Source: Actinomycetaceae bacterium
Lineage (GTDB): Bacteria > Actinomycetota > Actinomycetes > Actinomycetales > Actinomycetaceae
Assembly (NCBI GenBank): GCA_030532405.1
Contig: JAUNLF010000008.1
Coordinates: 17,146-81,145, forward strand
Direction: 5' to 3'
Length of the DNA stretch: 64,000 nt
The notes beneath the pieces are model-generated. The model was not told the DNA's origin and searched no databases. It worked only from the letters and a program-made list of their open reading frames with translations. Positions 9,640 to 20,586 of the stretch are shown here, piece by piece; positions within the stretch are counted from its first letter, which is position 1; every line of letters begins with the position of its first letter. Made by a program: the position numbers and the translations under genes.

Positions 9640-10740
9640 CTACTGCATTTGCTTACCCGTTCGTGCCAAGGTTTGGCGTTTGTACTGCTGGAGAACCTCG
9701 ACAACACGATCGGACGCACGGCCGTCACCGTAAGGTGCGATCTTAGTATCGGCTGGGCGAGGCCTCGACGCGGCTGCAACAAGCTGATCGCCAGCATCTA
9801 CCAGTACGTTCCAGCCTGCCTCAACCGTCTCAACCCACTCAGTTTGTGGCCTCACCGTGGTGCAAGGGGTACGCAGGAGGAAGGCCTCCTTCTGCAAACC
9901 ACCGGAGTCAGTGATTACGCCGCGTGCATGTAGAGCGGAGGCAACCAGGTCAGGGTAGGCAAGGGGCGCGTGAACCCTCAGGTTGCCGCGCTCAATCGTT
10001 ATACCGTGCTCCTTTGCCTTAGCGACAAGGCGCGGGTGAGCGAGGATAACGACCGGGTGGTCGACCTTTCCGAGAGACTCGAGTACAGCGTCGAGCTGTT
10101 CCTTCGTATCCGTGTTTGCCGGACGGTGGATCGTAGCGAGCGAGTACTCGCTCTCGGCGAAACCAAACTCCTCCATAATCGGGCTCGGCTTATCAGCTAC
10201 TGCCGCGCGAGTCTGCATCAAAACATCGGTCATCACATCGCCGACAACTACGGTGCGGTTTGCAAGGCCCTCATCCTTCAAGTGGTCGGCACCAACCTGC
10301 GTGGGGGCGAGGAGGAGGTCAGCTGCGTGGTCTGTTAGCACGCGGTTAATCTCCTCGGGCATTTCGCGGTTAAACGAGCGAAGGCCCGCCTCCAAGTGCG
10401 CGATGGGGAAGTGGAGCTTTACTGCGGAGAGAGCGGCTGCGAGGGTCGAATTCGTGTCGCCGTAGACGAGAACCCAGTCGGGCTTGTGCTTCAAAATCAC
10501 TTCGTCCATTGCGGCGAGCATCGCACCCGTTTGAACGCCGTGCGAGCCCGAGCCAACACCCAGGTGCTCGTCTGGAGCGGGGATGTCCAATTCCTCAAAG
10601 AAAACGTCCGAGAGCATCGGATCGTAGTGCTGACCGGTGTGAACGATGATGTGCTCGACGCCAGCACGCTCACAAGCGTGAGCGATTGGAGCGAGCTTTA
10701 CAAACTGGGGGCGTGCGCCAACAACAGACATGATTCTCAT
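9640..10740 (-). CDS. wecB: UDP-N-acetylglucosamine 2-epimerase (non-hydrolysing)
   Basis: About 366 residues from the ATG at 10740 (MRIMSVVGARPQFVKLAPI, the family's standard N-terminus); further in-frame ATGs at 10752 and 10731 are possible starts. Family motifs are VYGDTNSTLAAAL, HLEAGLRSFNREMPEE, the active-site region DHAADLLLAPT and ITDSGGLQKEA. It interconverts UDP-GlcNAc and UDP-ManNAc in the cytosol. It is divergent from a nucleotide-sugar dehydrogenase that would oxidise UDP-ManNAc to its uronic acid, so the pair likely supplies ManNAcA for the wall polysaccharide. Confidence 0.92.
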   Translation of the reverse strand: MRIMSVVGARPQFVKLAPIAHACERAGVEHIIVHTGQHYDPMLSDVFFEELDIPAPDEHLGVGSGSHGVQTGAMLAAMDEVILKHKPDWVLVYGDTNSTLAAALSAVKLHFPIAHLEAGLRSFNREMPEEINRVLTDHAADLLLAPTQVGADHLKDEGLANRTVVVGDVMTDVLMQTRAAVADKPSPIMEEFGFAESEYSLATIHRPANTDTKEQLDAVLESLGKVDHPVVILAHPRLVAKAKEHGITIERGNLRVHAPLAYPDLVASALHARGVITDSGGLQKEAFLLRTPCTTVRPQTEWVETVEAGWNVLVDAGDQLVAAASRPRPADTKIAPYGDGRASDRVVEVLQQYKRQTLARTGKQMQ

Positions 10741-10924
10741 AACTTCAATCATAGCGAGAGCCACCGTAGATGATCCCTGCCTTCTCGTGACCTCGATCGC
10801 GTGACAACGCCAAAACGAGCCCAAAAAAGAGTGCTGGCTAATAGCGTTGTTTCTCTATGAAAACTAGGCCTAGTGTTAAACTAAGGGCGATTCTAAGCAA
10901 CAAATTGTTGAAATGGAGAAGCGC

Positions 10925-12223
10925 ATGCGTATCGCCGTAGTCGCTATGGGAAAGATCGGTTTGCCGCTGGCCGTACAGTTTGCAGACTCTGGTCACGAAG
11001 TAATCGGTGTCGACGTCAACGAGAACACCGTCAACATGATTAACGACGCGAAGGAGCCATTCCCAGGTGAAGCTCACCTGCAGGAAAAGCTCAGCAAACT
11101 AGTACCCGCCGGCGCCCTGCGGGCCACCACCGACTACTCCGAAGCAATCCCGAACGCGGATGCCGTAGTAATCGTGGTACCCCTATTCGTAAACGACGAA
11201 ACCTGGGAGCCCGACTTCGGCTGGATGGACTCCGCAACCAAGTCGCTCGCAGAAAACCTAACCCCCGGAACCCTCATCTCATACGAGACCACCCTCCCTG
11301 TCGGCACCACCCGCGACCGCTGGAAGCCGATGATCGAAGAAATCTCCGGCCTCAAAGAAGGCGAAGACTTCCACCTCGTCTTCTCACCCGAACGCGTACT
11401 AACCGGCCGTGTTTTCGAAGACCTCCGCCGCTACCCCAAACTCGTCGGCGGCCTCACCGAAGCAGGTACGAAGGCAGCTATCGAGTTCTACGAAGCCGTC
11501 CTCCAATTCGATGAACGCCCCGACCTCACGCGCGAAAACGGTGTCTGGGACATGGGTTCCGCCGAAGCCGCCGAAATGGCGAAACTCGCTGAAACCACGT
11601 ACCGCGACGTCAACATTGGCCTCGCCAACCAGTTCGCAGTATTCGCAGACCAGCGCGGAATCGACGTGCAACGCGTCATCGACGCGTCCAACTCGCAGCC
11701 ATACTCGCACATCCACCGCCCCGGCATCGCCGTCGGCGGACACTGCATCCCCGTCTACCCGCGCCTCTACCTATCCACTGACCCCGACGCCTCCATCGTC
11801 CGCACGGCCCGCACCTTCAACGCCGCAATGCCGGAATACTCCGTAAAGCGTGTCGAGGGCGTACTTGGCGACCTAAAGGACCTGAAAGTCGTAATCCTGG
11901 GTGCCTCCTACCGCGGCAAGGTCAAAGAAACCGCATTCTCCGGCGTCTTTGCGACCGTTGACGAGCTACGCAAGCGCGGCGCTAAAGTATTCGTCCACGA
12001 CCCGATGTACACCGACGAAGAACTCGCAAGTTTCGGATGGGACGCGTACCACTTCGGTGAAGAAACCGACGCAATCATCGTTCAGGCAGACCACCCCGAA
12101 TACAAGACAGTCAAACCGTCAGACTTCCCCGGCGTGAAGCTCCTGTTCGACGGTCGCCGCGTAACCGACCCAGAACTATGGAAAGGCACGCCCCGCTTCG
12201 TGATCGGCGACGCCCAAGGCTAA
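10925..12223 (+). CDS. wecC: nucleotide-sugar dehydrogenase, WecC-like (UDP-ManNAc dehydrogenase)
   Basis: 432 residues starting at the ATG at 10925 (MRIAVVAMGKIGLPLA), preceded by GGAG at good spacing. The N-terminal Rossmann NAD site (VVAMGKIGLPLAVQFADSG), the EAAEMAKLAETTYRDVNI central helix and the catalytic cysteine in GGHCIPVYP are those of the UDP-glucose/GDP-mannose dehydrogenase family. The divergent wecB next door favours UDP-N-acetylmannosamine as substrate over UDP-glucose; that assignment is by context. The stop is three bases before the next start, indicating an operon with the membrane protein at 12227. Confidence 0.82.
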   Translation: MRIAVVAMGKIGLPLAVQFADSGHEVIGVDVNENTVNMINDAKEPFPGEAHLQEKLSKLVPAGALRATTDYSEAIPNADAVVIVVPLFVNDETWEPDFGWMDSATKSLAENLTPGTLISYETTLPVGTTRDRWKPMIEEISGLKEGEDFHLVFSPERVLTGRVFEDLRRYPKLVGGLTEAGTKAAIEFYEAVLQFDERPDLTRENGVWDMGSAEAAEMAKLAETTYRDVNIGLANQFAVFADQRGIDVQRVIDASNSQPYSHIHRPGIAVGGHCIPVYPRLYLSTDPDASIVRTARTFNAAMPEYSVKRVEGVLGDLKDLKVVILGASYRGKVKETAFSGVFATVDELRKRGAKVFVHDPMYTDEELASFGWDAYHFGEETDAIIVQADHPEYKTVKPSDFPGVKLLFDGRRVTDPELWKGTPRFVIGDAQG

Positions 12224-12226
12224 ACC

Positions 12227-14257
12227 GTGAACCTATCAGACTGGACGCCAGCTCTGCTCCCGGCCCTCCTTGCGATCTTCGCACTGTGGGGGCCGGGATT
12301 GTTAGTCACATTCGCGCTCGGACTAACCAGGTGGCGCCACATAGCATTCGCGCCGTTAGCCTCCGCGGGCGTCATGGGACTAGGCGCGGTAGTCGGCCCC
12401 TTTGTTGGCATCGACTGGGGCTGGGGACTCTACCTAGCTACAACCGCGGGAACCGCTGCGCTAGCACTCGCGTTCAACTACCTCATAAAACAGGTACGCC
12501 AACTATCGGCAGACAAAAGCGAGGGCCCCAAGACCAATCAACAGATTCCCGCCGACCCGAAAATCTGGCCAGCGTTAGTTGGCACCCTAATCTCGATTCC
12601 TTTTACTGCAGGGGCTTTCATCAAAGCTATCGGCCTGCCGCAATATCCAACACAAACCTGGGATGGCGTACACCACCTGTCAGCAATCAGGTGGATCCTA
12701 GAAACAGGTAACGGCTCGACCTTGAACCTAGGGGCAGTGGCCAGCAACCTCACCGAAGCGGAAGCTACCACCGGATGGTTCTATCCCGCGGGCTTCCACG
12801 ATCTCGTATCCCTTACGGTCACGGACAACGTAATCGTCGCGACCAACGCCGTTGTAATCGTTATCGCCACAGTACTTTGGCCACTTGCGGCAGGGCTTTT
12901 CGGATCTATTTTTGCGCCTAAGAGCTACACGATCCCAATCTTTACAGCGCTACTTGCGGCAGCGTTCACATCTTTCCCGGAGCGCCCGTCCTCATACGGT
13001 GTCTTATGGCCAATAGTGTATTCGTACGCGCTGGTGCCCCTACTGGTCATCGCAATGGCCGACTGGTTTGGACGCACAAACCAAAGGGCCATGGACGCGC
13101 GCATAACCGCAATAGCGGTCCTAGGTGCGGCAGGCGTCGGCATAGCCCACCCGACGGGTATCTTCGTCACGTTGATTGCGGTGGTCATGCTGCTGATCGA
13201 CTTGATCGTACGTTTGATCTTCCGCACAATGCGCCTATCAAAAGTCCAGGTAGGCGTTCTCCTAATTGCGGTTGCTGCACTTGTCGGTGGCATATGGGTA
13301 GTACTTCAAACCAATGCCTGGTCAACTGTGTCTAGCTGGCAACGCCAACCGATTGGAAGCTTCCTTCGCGAGTCATTCGGCGTCATTTTTGAATCGCAAC
13401 TCCCGTACATGGGGTACGGCGATGCGGGAATCGACTGGCTCATCGGCGGTCTAACCTTGTTTGGCGCGATCGGAGCTCTATCAATCGCGCGAACCCGCTG
13501 GCTCCTGTTTGCCTACGGCCTGGGCAGCTACTTGTTCGTAGCCACCGCGGTTGTGGACATTCCGGGATACCAGCTGGCTGCCCCGTGGTATTTCGACCCG
13601 GTGCGCCTGGGCGCAATAGTGCCCATATTCGGAGCTCCCATCGCCGCGCTTGGCGCATGGGCGGTGCTGGAAATGGTCACCAAAATATTCGACGGCACAA
13701 GAGCAAAGAAGGTCATCCAGCCAATCGCGGCTGCTGTGGCAATTGTCGGCATAGTGGTCGGCACCAATAACCTGGGTTTCCAAACGGCGACCCATCAGCT
13801 CCACATCAACTATTTCTTTTCCGGCAAATCAGACCTAAACGGCCTCGTCAGCCCCGAAGAACTCGAGTTCATCCAAACCCTGCCGCAATACGTGGAGAAG
13901 GGCGAATACATCACCGGCGACCCTCGCACCGGCCTGCCGCTCGTGTACGCCCTCACGGGTCTTGACGTCACGCACAGGCACATCGATGGCATCTGGGACG
14001 TAGAGGAACTAAGGCTCGGCAGGGTATTCGATCAGATTCTGACCAACCCGGCGGTATGTGAATACCTAGCGGATGTGAACGCTAAATACTTCTACACGGA
14101 CGAAATCGTGTATTGGCCGGAGAACGGAATTAGTGCCGATTATGCCGGATTTGAGGCCGCTCGCGACATCGTGGGCGCGTTTAAGCCCGTAGCATCCGGC
14201 GGAGGTGCGACACTGTATGAAATAACGCCGTGTCCGCACGTGCAAGACGCTAACTAG
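12227..14257 (+). CDS. polytopic membrane protein, DUF6541-like (paralogue of the protein at 5106)
   Basis: A 676-residue membrane protein with a GTG start at 12227, three bases after the dehydrogenase stop and probably translationally coupled. About 12 hydrophobic helices are followed by a soluble C-terminal part (GDPRTGLPLVYALTG, PAVCEYLADVNAKYFYTDE, ending LYEITPC) that is the same pattern as the protein at 5106. The gene is clearly more GC-rich than its paralogue. Such proteins sit in envelope glycan loci of Actinobacteria and may be GT-C-like or glycan-processing membrane enzymes; no reaction is established here. Confidence 0.72.
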   Translation: MNLSDWTPALLPALLAIFALWGPGLLVTFALGLTRWRHIAFAPLASAGVMGLGAVVGPFVGIDWGWGLYLATTAGTAALALAFNYLIKQVRQLSADKSEGPKTNQQIPADPKIWPALVGTLISIPFTAGAFIKAIGLPQYPTQTWDGVHHLSAIRWILETGNGSTLNLGAVASNLTEAEATTGWFYPAGFHDLVSLTVTDNVIVATNAVVIVIATVLWPLAAGLFGSIFAPKSYTIPIFTALLAAAFTSFPERPSSYGVLWPIVYSYALVPLLVIAMADWFGRTNQRAMDARITAIAVLGAAGVGIAHPTGIFVTLIAVVMLLIDLIVRLIFRTMRLSKVQVGVLLIAVAALVGGIWVVLQTNAWSTVSSWQRQPIGSFLRESFGVIFESQLPYMGYGDAGIDWLIGGLTLFGAIGALSIARTRWLLFAYGLGSYLFVATAVVDIPGYQLAAPWYFDPVRLGAIVPIFGAPIAALGAWAVLEMVTKIFDGTRAKKVIQPIAAAVAIVGIVVGTNNLGFQTATHQLHINYFFSGKSDLNGLVSPEELEFIQTLPQYVEKGEYITGDPRTGLPLVYALTGLDVTHRHIDGIWDVEELRLGRVFDQILTNPAVCEYLADVNAKYFYTDEIVYWPENGISADYAGFEAARDIVGAFKPVASGGGATLYEITPCPHVQDAN

Positions 14258-14315
14258 CCGGGAAGTTACTAGACTCGCTAGTTAACGAACCGAGCACCTG
14301 TACCGAAGGAGTCCC

Positions 14316-16109
14316 GTGACTGTCACCCGTCAACGAGTTGTCGCCGTCGTTGTTGCGTGGAACCGCCAGGACCTGATGGTGCAAACCCTCGATGGACTCG
14401 CCTCCCAAAGTCGCCTCCCCGACGCGGTCATCGTCATCGACAATGCGTCCACCGATGATTCCGCGCGGATTGCAAACGACCATGAGGGCGTGACCGAAGT
14501 TTTAACCATGCCGCGCAACCTGGGCGGTGCTGGCGGCTTCGCGGCCGGCATTGCGCGCGCCGTCAACCACTGGGGTGCGGACTACGTGTGGATCATGGAC
14601 GATGACACGGTACCCACGCCCGGCGCGCTCGCGGGCCTACTTAGAGCCGCACGCGCCTACCCTGGCCAACCCGCAGTCCTGGCGTCCAAGGCAGTTTGGA
14701 CCGACGGCCGTGAACATCCGATGAACCGGCCTCGCCCTCGTCCACTTTTAGACCCTGAAATCGCACGACACGCGGAAATCATTGGAACAATCCCGATTCG
14801 TACGGCGTCTTTCGTGTCCATCATGATTGACGCGCGTGCAATCTTGGAGGATGGGCTGCCCAACGCGGACTACTTCTTGTGGAACGACGATTTTGAGTAC
14901 ACCGCGCGCCTGCTGCGAAACAGGGTAGGTTTGTATGTGCCGTACTCCGAGGTTGTACATAAGACGAAGAAGTTTGGTGACTCGTCCGCGGACCCGGGCG
15001 CTCGGTTTGTCAACGAGGTTCGCAACAAGCTGTGGATGTATACGCGCTCGTCGTCCCTGAATCCCGTGGAAAAGGTGCTTTACGGCGGAAAGTCCGTACT
15101 GCGATGGGCGCAGACGGTTAGGGGATCGCAGGACCCGCGCGCCCTGATTGGGTATGCGCAAGAGGGCTTCAAGCAAGCCCTGCTACGGCCGCGTTCCACG
15201 GTGAGCGTTTTGGCGGACACGCCGGTCGGCGCGGACGTTGAAGCAGTGGAAACCGGATCGCCGTTTAAGGAGGGCGCATTAGAGCCCTTCACGGTACTCA
15301 CATCTGTTTACGCCGGTGACGACGCGGGGCAGTTTGAGCGGGCGCTAGCCTCGATTACACGTGACCAAACGTTGAAACCGGACCAGGTGGTGTTGGTTCA
15401 AGACGGGCCGGTGTCGTGCGAGCTTCAAGACAGTATCGCGGCGGCCGACGAAATCGCTGGGCAGCCCATCGACGTGGTGGTTTTAGACCAAAACGTGGGG
15501 CTAGCCAGTGCGCTTGAAGCGGGCTTAAAGGTCGCGCGCCATGACATTATCGCTCGCGCGGATTCCGACGATGTGTCGCTTCCGGCCCGGTTTGAAAAGC
15601 AAATCCCACTGATGGTGGGCCGCGACCTGATCGGGTCCGCCGTCGCCGAGTTTGAGCACGACGAAACCGACTGGGGCATGATCCGCGTACTGCCCCAAAC
15701 CCACCGCGAAATCGTCAAGGTTGCGAAATTCCGCGACCCCTTTAACCACCCAACCGTAGTCATGCGTAAGAGCGCTCTGCGCGCCGCGGGCGGATACCAG
15801 CACCTGGAACGCATGGAGGACTACTGGCTTTTTGTCCGCATGATTGAGGCCGGAGCGCGCACGGCGAACCTACCCGAACCCCTCGTGGCATACCGCGTGG
15901 GTGCGGGCGCTTACACGCGTCGCGGCGGCATGGACCTGTTGAAGTCCGAACTCAAACTGCAGCGCGCAATGCGCGCGAGCGGATTCACTTCCGGATCCGA
16001 ATACGTGCGCAACGTCGCCGTGCGGGCCGGCTACCGACTTATACCGACCCCACTGCGCAAAGCCCTGTACACCACGGTGGGGACACTGTCCTGGTTTAAG
16101 CGCGACTAA
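14316..16109 (+). CDS. two-domain glycosyltransferase (GlfT1-like GT2 + second GT2)
   Basis: 597 residues, GTG start preceded by GAAGGAG. Residues ~8-260 are one GT2 domain resembling GlfT1/rhamnosyl-type transferases: VVVAWNRQDL, NLGGAGGFAAGI, and the catalytic WIMDDDTVP with a downstream WNDDFEYTARL. Residues ~320-560 are a second GT2 domain with TSVYAGDDAGQFERAL, DQVVLVQDGP, ARADSDDVSLPARF and ERMEDYWLFVRMI. A polypeptide with both domains could add two successive residues or make an alternating linkage. It lies between DUF6541 and glf in the same direction. Confidence 0.85.
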   Translation: MTVTRQRVVAVVVAWNRQDLMVQTLDGLASQSRLPDAVIVIDNASTDDSARIANDHEGVTEVLTMPRNLGGAGGFAAGIARAVNHWGADYVWIMDDDTVPTPGALAGLLRAARAYPGQPAVLASKAVWTDGREHPMNRPRPRPLLDPEIARHAEIIGTIPIRTASFVSIMIDARAILEDGLPNADYFLWNDDFEYTARLLRNRVGLYVPYSEVVHKTKKFGDSSADPGARFVNEVRNKLWMYTRSSSLNPVEKVLYGGKSVLRWAQTVRGSQDPRALIGYAQEGFKQALLRPRSTVSVLADTPVGADVEAVETGSPFKEGALEPFTVLTSVYAGDDAGQFERALASITRDQTLKPDQVVLVQDGPVSCELQDSIAAADEIAGQPIDVVVLDQNVGLASALEAGLKVARHDIIARADSDDVSLPARFEKQIPLMVGRDLIGSAVAEFEHDETDWGMIRVLPQTHREIVKVAKFRDPFNHPTVVMRKSALRAAGGYQHLERMEDYWLFVRMIEAGARTANLPEPLVAYRVGAGAYTRRGGMDLLKSELKLQRAMRASGFTSGSEYVRNVAVRAGYRLIPTPLRKALYTTVGTLSWFKRD

Positions 16110-16124
16110 AATGGACGTTGCTAA

Positions 16125-17327
<1,203 letters not shown>

Positions 17328-17339
17328 CCGGGGGTTAGA

Positions 17340-18203
17340 TTGGTAAAGTCCACCGACGAGTTTGTAAGACCTGGACGATCGAAGGGTCTGCTAGAAGTCT
17401 TCGACAAGCGCTTTCTAGCTTCACTGCTCGTACACAAAGAGCTTCGGGTGCGTTACCGCGGCTCGGTGCTCGGCATGCTTTGGAGCTATGCGAAGCCTGC
17501 GGTGCAGTTCCTGGTCTTCTACTTGGCAATCGGTAAGTTCATGGGTATGGATCGCGCGATTGAGAACTACGTGATCTACATGTTTGCCGGTGTCGTTGCG
17601 ATCAACTACTTCACGGAGATTTTTAACAACGACACGCGTTCGGTGGTGTGGAATACTCCGCTGGTGAAGAAGATTTACTTGCCGCGCGAGTTGTTTCCGG
17701 TGGCGTCCACGTGGGTGGCTTTCATCCACTTCTTCCCGCAGCTCGTGATTTTGGCGGTCGGCGCGCTCGTGTTTGGGTGGCGGCCGGGCCTGGTGGAACT
17801 CGGCGTGTTCCTGTACGCCTTTGTTGTGCTGACCCTTTTCGGTTTGGGTGTTGGCCTGTTCATGGGGGCGCTGAACGTGTTCTTCCGCGACGCGGAGAAC
17901 TTCGTTGAACTGCTCTTGATGGTTGCCACGTGGGTGTCGCCCGTGCTGTACAAGTGGGAAATGGTGCACTCGGTGCTGGGGGACGGCTGGCTGTGGAAGC
18001 TGTACCAACTGAACCCGCTGACTCCGGTGGTGGAAATGTTCCACATCGTCTTTTGGGAGCCGACTAACCTGGAGTCCGCTGTGTCGAGGCCACCGGACAT
18101 GTTTATGTGGGGCCTGATTGCCGGGATTACGGCGATTATCACCCTCATAATTGGTGAGATGACGTTTAGGAAACTCGACCCGCGTTTCGCCCAGGAGCTT
18201 TAA
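17340..18203 (+). CDS. wzm: polysaccharide export ABC transporter permease
   Basis: 287 residues with a TTG start at 17340 preceded by GGGGG. The cytoplasmic N-terminus with the KELRVRYRGSVLGMLWSY segment followed by six membrane helices is the hallmark of ABC-2 type polysaccharide exporters (Wzm/TagG/RfbA, and Rv3783 of mycobacterial galactan export). The VVWNTPLVKKIYLPRELFP loop is also typical. It pairs with the ATPase that begins directly at 18204 and would move a lipid-linked glycan across the membrane. Confidence 0.92.
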   Translation: MVKSTDEFVRPGRSKGLLEVFDKRFLASLLVHKELRVRYRGSVLGMLWSYAKPAVQFLVFYLAIGKFMGMDRAIENYVIYMFAGVVAINYFTEIFNNDTRSVVWNTPLVKKIYLPRELFPVASTWVAFIHFFPQLVILAVGALVFGWRPGLVELGVFLYAFVVLTLFGLGVGLFMGALNVFFRDAENFVELLLMVATWVSPVLYKWEMVHSVLGDGWLWKLYQLNPLTPVVEMFHIVFWEPTNLESAVSRPPDMFMWGLIAGITAIITLIIGEMTFRKLDPRFAQEL

Positions 18204-18947
18204 ATGAGTAACAACACTGGCCGCAGCGTTATTCGCGTCGAAAACGTAACCAAAGAGTTCACGATCCGCCGCACGCACACGCTCAAAGAGAGTATCGTGT
18301 GGTCGCTTACCGGGCGTCGTTCTGAAATTTCCGAACAGTTCCGCGCGTTGAACGACGTGTCGTTTACCGTGAACGAGGGCGATACTGTCGCCCTGCTGGG
18401 CTATAACGGTTCGGGCAAGTCTACGTGTTTGAAGCTGATCTCTGGCGTTATGCGTGAGGACTCGGGATACGTTGGGGTGCGCGGAAAAGTTGCGGGCCTA
18501 ATCGAAGTGGGTGCGGGGTTCCACCCGGACCTGACGGGGCGCGAAAACGTGTATCTTAACGGTGCGATTCTGGGCATGTCGAAGGCCGAGATTGAGGCCG
18601 CCTTTGATGACATTGTCGCGTTTTCCGAGATTGAGAAGTTTATCGACACCGAGGTGAAGTTTTACTCTTCGGGCATGTTCTTGCGCCTGGCATTTTCGGT
18701 TGCCGTGCACACGAGTCCTGACATTTTCCTAGTTGACGAGATCCTCGCGGTTGGCGATGAGCCGTTCCAACGCAAATGCATCGCGCGTATCAAAGAAATG
18801 AAGGCTGCGGGCACAACCTTGGTGATTGTCAGTCACGACCTCGATATGGTTGCGGATATTTGCGACCGCGGAATCCTGCTTGAAAAAGGCAAACTGGTGG
18901 TTGACGGTACTGCTGCCGAAGCGATTGAAAGGATGCGTCGTGACTAA
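18204..18947 (+). CDS. wzt: polysaccharide export ABC transporter ATPase
   Basis: 247 residues beginning immediately after the permease stop. Walker A is GYNGSGKST (residues 66-74), the signature is the YSSGM variant common in Wzt/TagH proteins, Walker B is FLVDEILAVGDE, and the switch histidine is in VIVSHDLDMV. It stops soon after the ATPase domain and has no C-terminal glycan-recognition domain, as in the mycobacterial galactan exporter (Rv3781). It energises export with the upstream permease. Confidence 0.94.
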   Translation: MSNNTGRSVIRVENVTKEFTIRRTHTLKESIVWSLTGRRSEISEQFRALNDVSFTVNEGDTVALLGYNGSGKSTCLKLISGVMREDSGYVGVRGKVAGLIEVGAGFHPDLTGRENVYLNGAILGMSKAEIEAAFDDIVAFSEIEKFIDTEVKFYSSGMFLRLAFSVAVHTSPDIFLVDEILAVGDEPFQRKCIARIKEMKAAGTTLVIVSHDLDMVADICDRGILLEKGKLVVDGTAAEAIERMRRD

Positions 18948-20586
18948 AAATAAGTTCGACTTAGCGGCCCGGCTCGCCAAGGTTTTCCCCGACGTTAAAT
19001 TCACAGTCATGCTAAGCGCGGCGGGGGAGCGAATCGTGGAGCGCCTTGATGACGCTTGGATTGAAAGCGCGCTCCGCCCGATTCTGCTACTGAACGACCG
19101 CGTGGAAGTTATGCTTTCGACGCGTAGCGAAGAACCCATGGTCAACGCTATGAACTTCGCAAAGCCTTTCGAACATGTTTACGAGGACGGGCTTGAGGTC
19201 GGTACGATTACGGCGCAAAGGCGCACCGACGTGCCGCTTGTGCGCGTAATGGTTGTGGTACCGACCCTCGATTTGATTGAGCATCCCTCAAACTTCAAGA
19301 TTGAGTTGCACTCCTCGAAGCTGGCATCCCTGGTTGCTAAGACCTACACGCGGGCATACCACATGGTTCCGCTCACGCTGGACGTTTACCGCCAGCACCG
19401 CAACACCAGGGGCAAGGGCCGCGCTACGCAGCGTCCCCCCGCGATGGTCAGAAGTGGGGAGCCCGGCGGGGACCTGAACTCGAAAACCATGTGGATCGCA
19501 ATGCACTGGGCCGAGTCCGGTGGCGCAGAATCCTGGGCTTGGGAGCAGGCACGAATCGCTCGCGAAGCCGGGTTCACCCTGGTCTTCACGTTTGACCGTT
19601 GCGCCCCGCAACGCCAACTGCATCTGGCTTCGCAAATGTCAGACTTCGTGTACCTAATCGATCACGGTGTCTCAGGCCAACGGTGGCCCGCCCTCGTCGC
19701 AGAAATTATGGACGCACACAGGCCGGGGTTCATCCACATTCACCACTCGAAGTTCGTCTACGCGATGCTGCCCCTCATTCGTTCGCTTTATCCCGATGTT
19801 CACGTGGAGGACTCCACGCACATCGCGGAACACCGCGGCGGTGGCTTCGTATCCGACACGATCGGGAATAAAGAGTTTTTAGACCTACACCACGTGATTT
19901 CCCCGCAATTGCAGCGCCTGCTAGATGAGGGCGGCGTGCTTCGCTCCAAGGTGGTTTTCCGCCCTCTAACATCATTCACATCCGACCAGGCGAGCCCAAA
20001 ACCGGTAGAACTTCCGGTGAATCGTCCGATACGACTCGGATTCTTAGGCCGCTTATCAGCGCAAAAACGCCCCGTATTGTTCCTTGCCCTCGCCGCGTTC
20101 TTGAACAAACGCTATCCGGGACGCTTTGAGTTCATCATGCAGGGCTCCGGCGAACTCGAAGCCGTCGTGCAACAGCAAATGAAACGCCTGCGCCTAAACG
20201 GCGTAGTGCAGCGGCGCGGTTGGGGGCCGACATCGGATTTCTTCGAAGACGTGGACGTGCTCGTCATAACGTCGGAAAACGAGGGGCTGACCCTCACCAC
20301 GATTGAGGCCGATGCGGCCGGCGTGCTTGTCGTGTCAACCAACGTCGGATCCCAAGAAACAGTGATTGCCCCCGGCGCGCTTTTGCCGCGCGAACCAATC
20401 CCGTTTTTTAAGTCCGCAAACGCATTGTTTGACAGGCTCAGTTCCGACCCTAAGTTCGTGTCGGATTTGGCGCGCGAACAACGCAAGCGTTTGGACTTCT
20501 TACACGACTTGGAATCAGCATCAGACTTTTTCAAACGCCACTACGAGCAGATCATGGCCGAAACCAGCGCAAAGGAGCGGGAATGA
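18940..20586 (+). CDS. glycosyltransferase, GT4 C-terminal domain with long N-terminal region
   Basis: 548 residues from the GTG at 18940 (MTKNKFDLAARLAKVF), which overlaps the ATPase stop by eight bases and has AGGAT at -8. Residues ~185-520 are a GT-B transferase: MWIAMHWAESGGAESWAWEQ acceptor-side opening, HIHHSKFVYAMLPLI, then IRLGFLGRLSAQKRPVLFLA and the donor motif ENEGLTLTTIEADAAGVLVV. The first ~180 residues have no recognised family. The tight spacing with wzt and the next GT2 supports a common role in building the exported glycan. Confidence 0.78.
   Translation: MTKNKFDLAARLAKVFPDVKFTVMLSAAGERIVERLDDAWIESALRPILLLNDRVEVMLSTRSEEPMVNAMNFAKPFEHVYEDGLEVGTITAQRRTDVPLVRVMVVVPTLDLIEHPSNFKIELHSSKLASLVAKTYTRAYHMVPLTLDVYRQHRNTRGKGRATQRPPAMVRSGEPGGDLNSKTMWIAMHWAESGGAESWAWEQARIAREAGFTLVFTFDRCAPQRQLHLASQMSDFVYLIDHGVSGQRWPALVAEIMDAHRPGFIHIHHSKFVYAMLPLIRSLYPDVHVEDSTHIAEHRGGGFVSDTIGNKEFLDLHHVISPQLQRLLDEGGVLRSKVVFRPLTSFTSDQASPKPVELPVNRPIRLGFLGRLSAQKRPVLFLALAAFLNKRYPGRFEFIMQGSGELEAVVQQQMKRLRLNGVVQRRGWGPTSDFFEDVDVLVITSENEGLTLTTIEADAAGVLVVSTNVGSQETVIAPGALLPREPIPFFKSANALFDRLSSDPKFVSDLAREQRKRLDFLHDLESASDFFKRHYEQIMAETSAKERE

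Noticed and set aside
17421-18278. Long open frame (285 codons) on the minus strand across wzm
   Set aside because: Antisense shadow of a GC-rich gene with biased third positions; histidine- and arginine-rich translation, no ribosome binding site.
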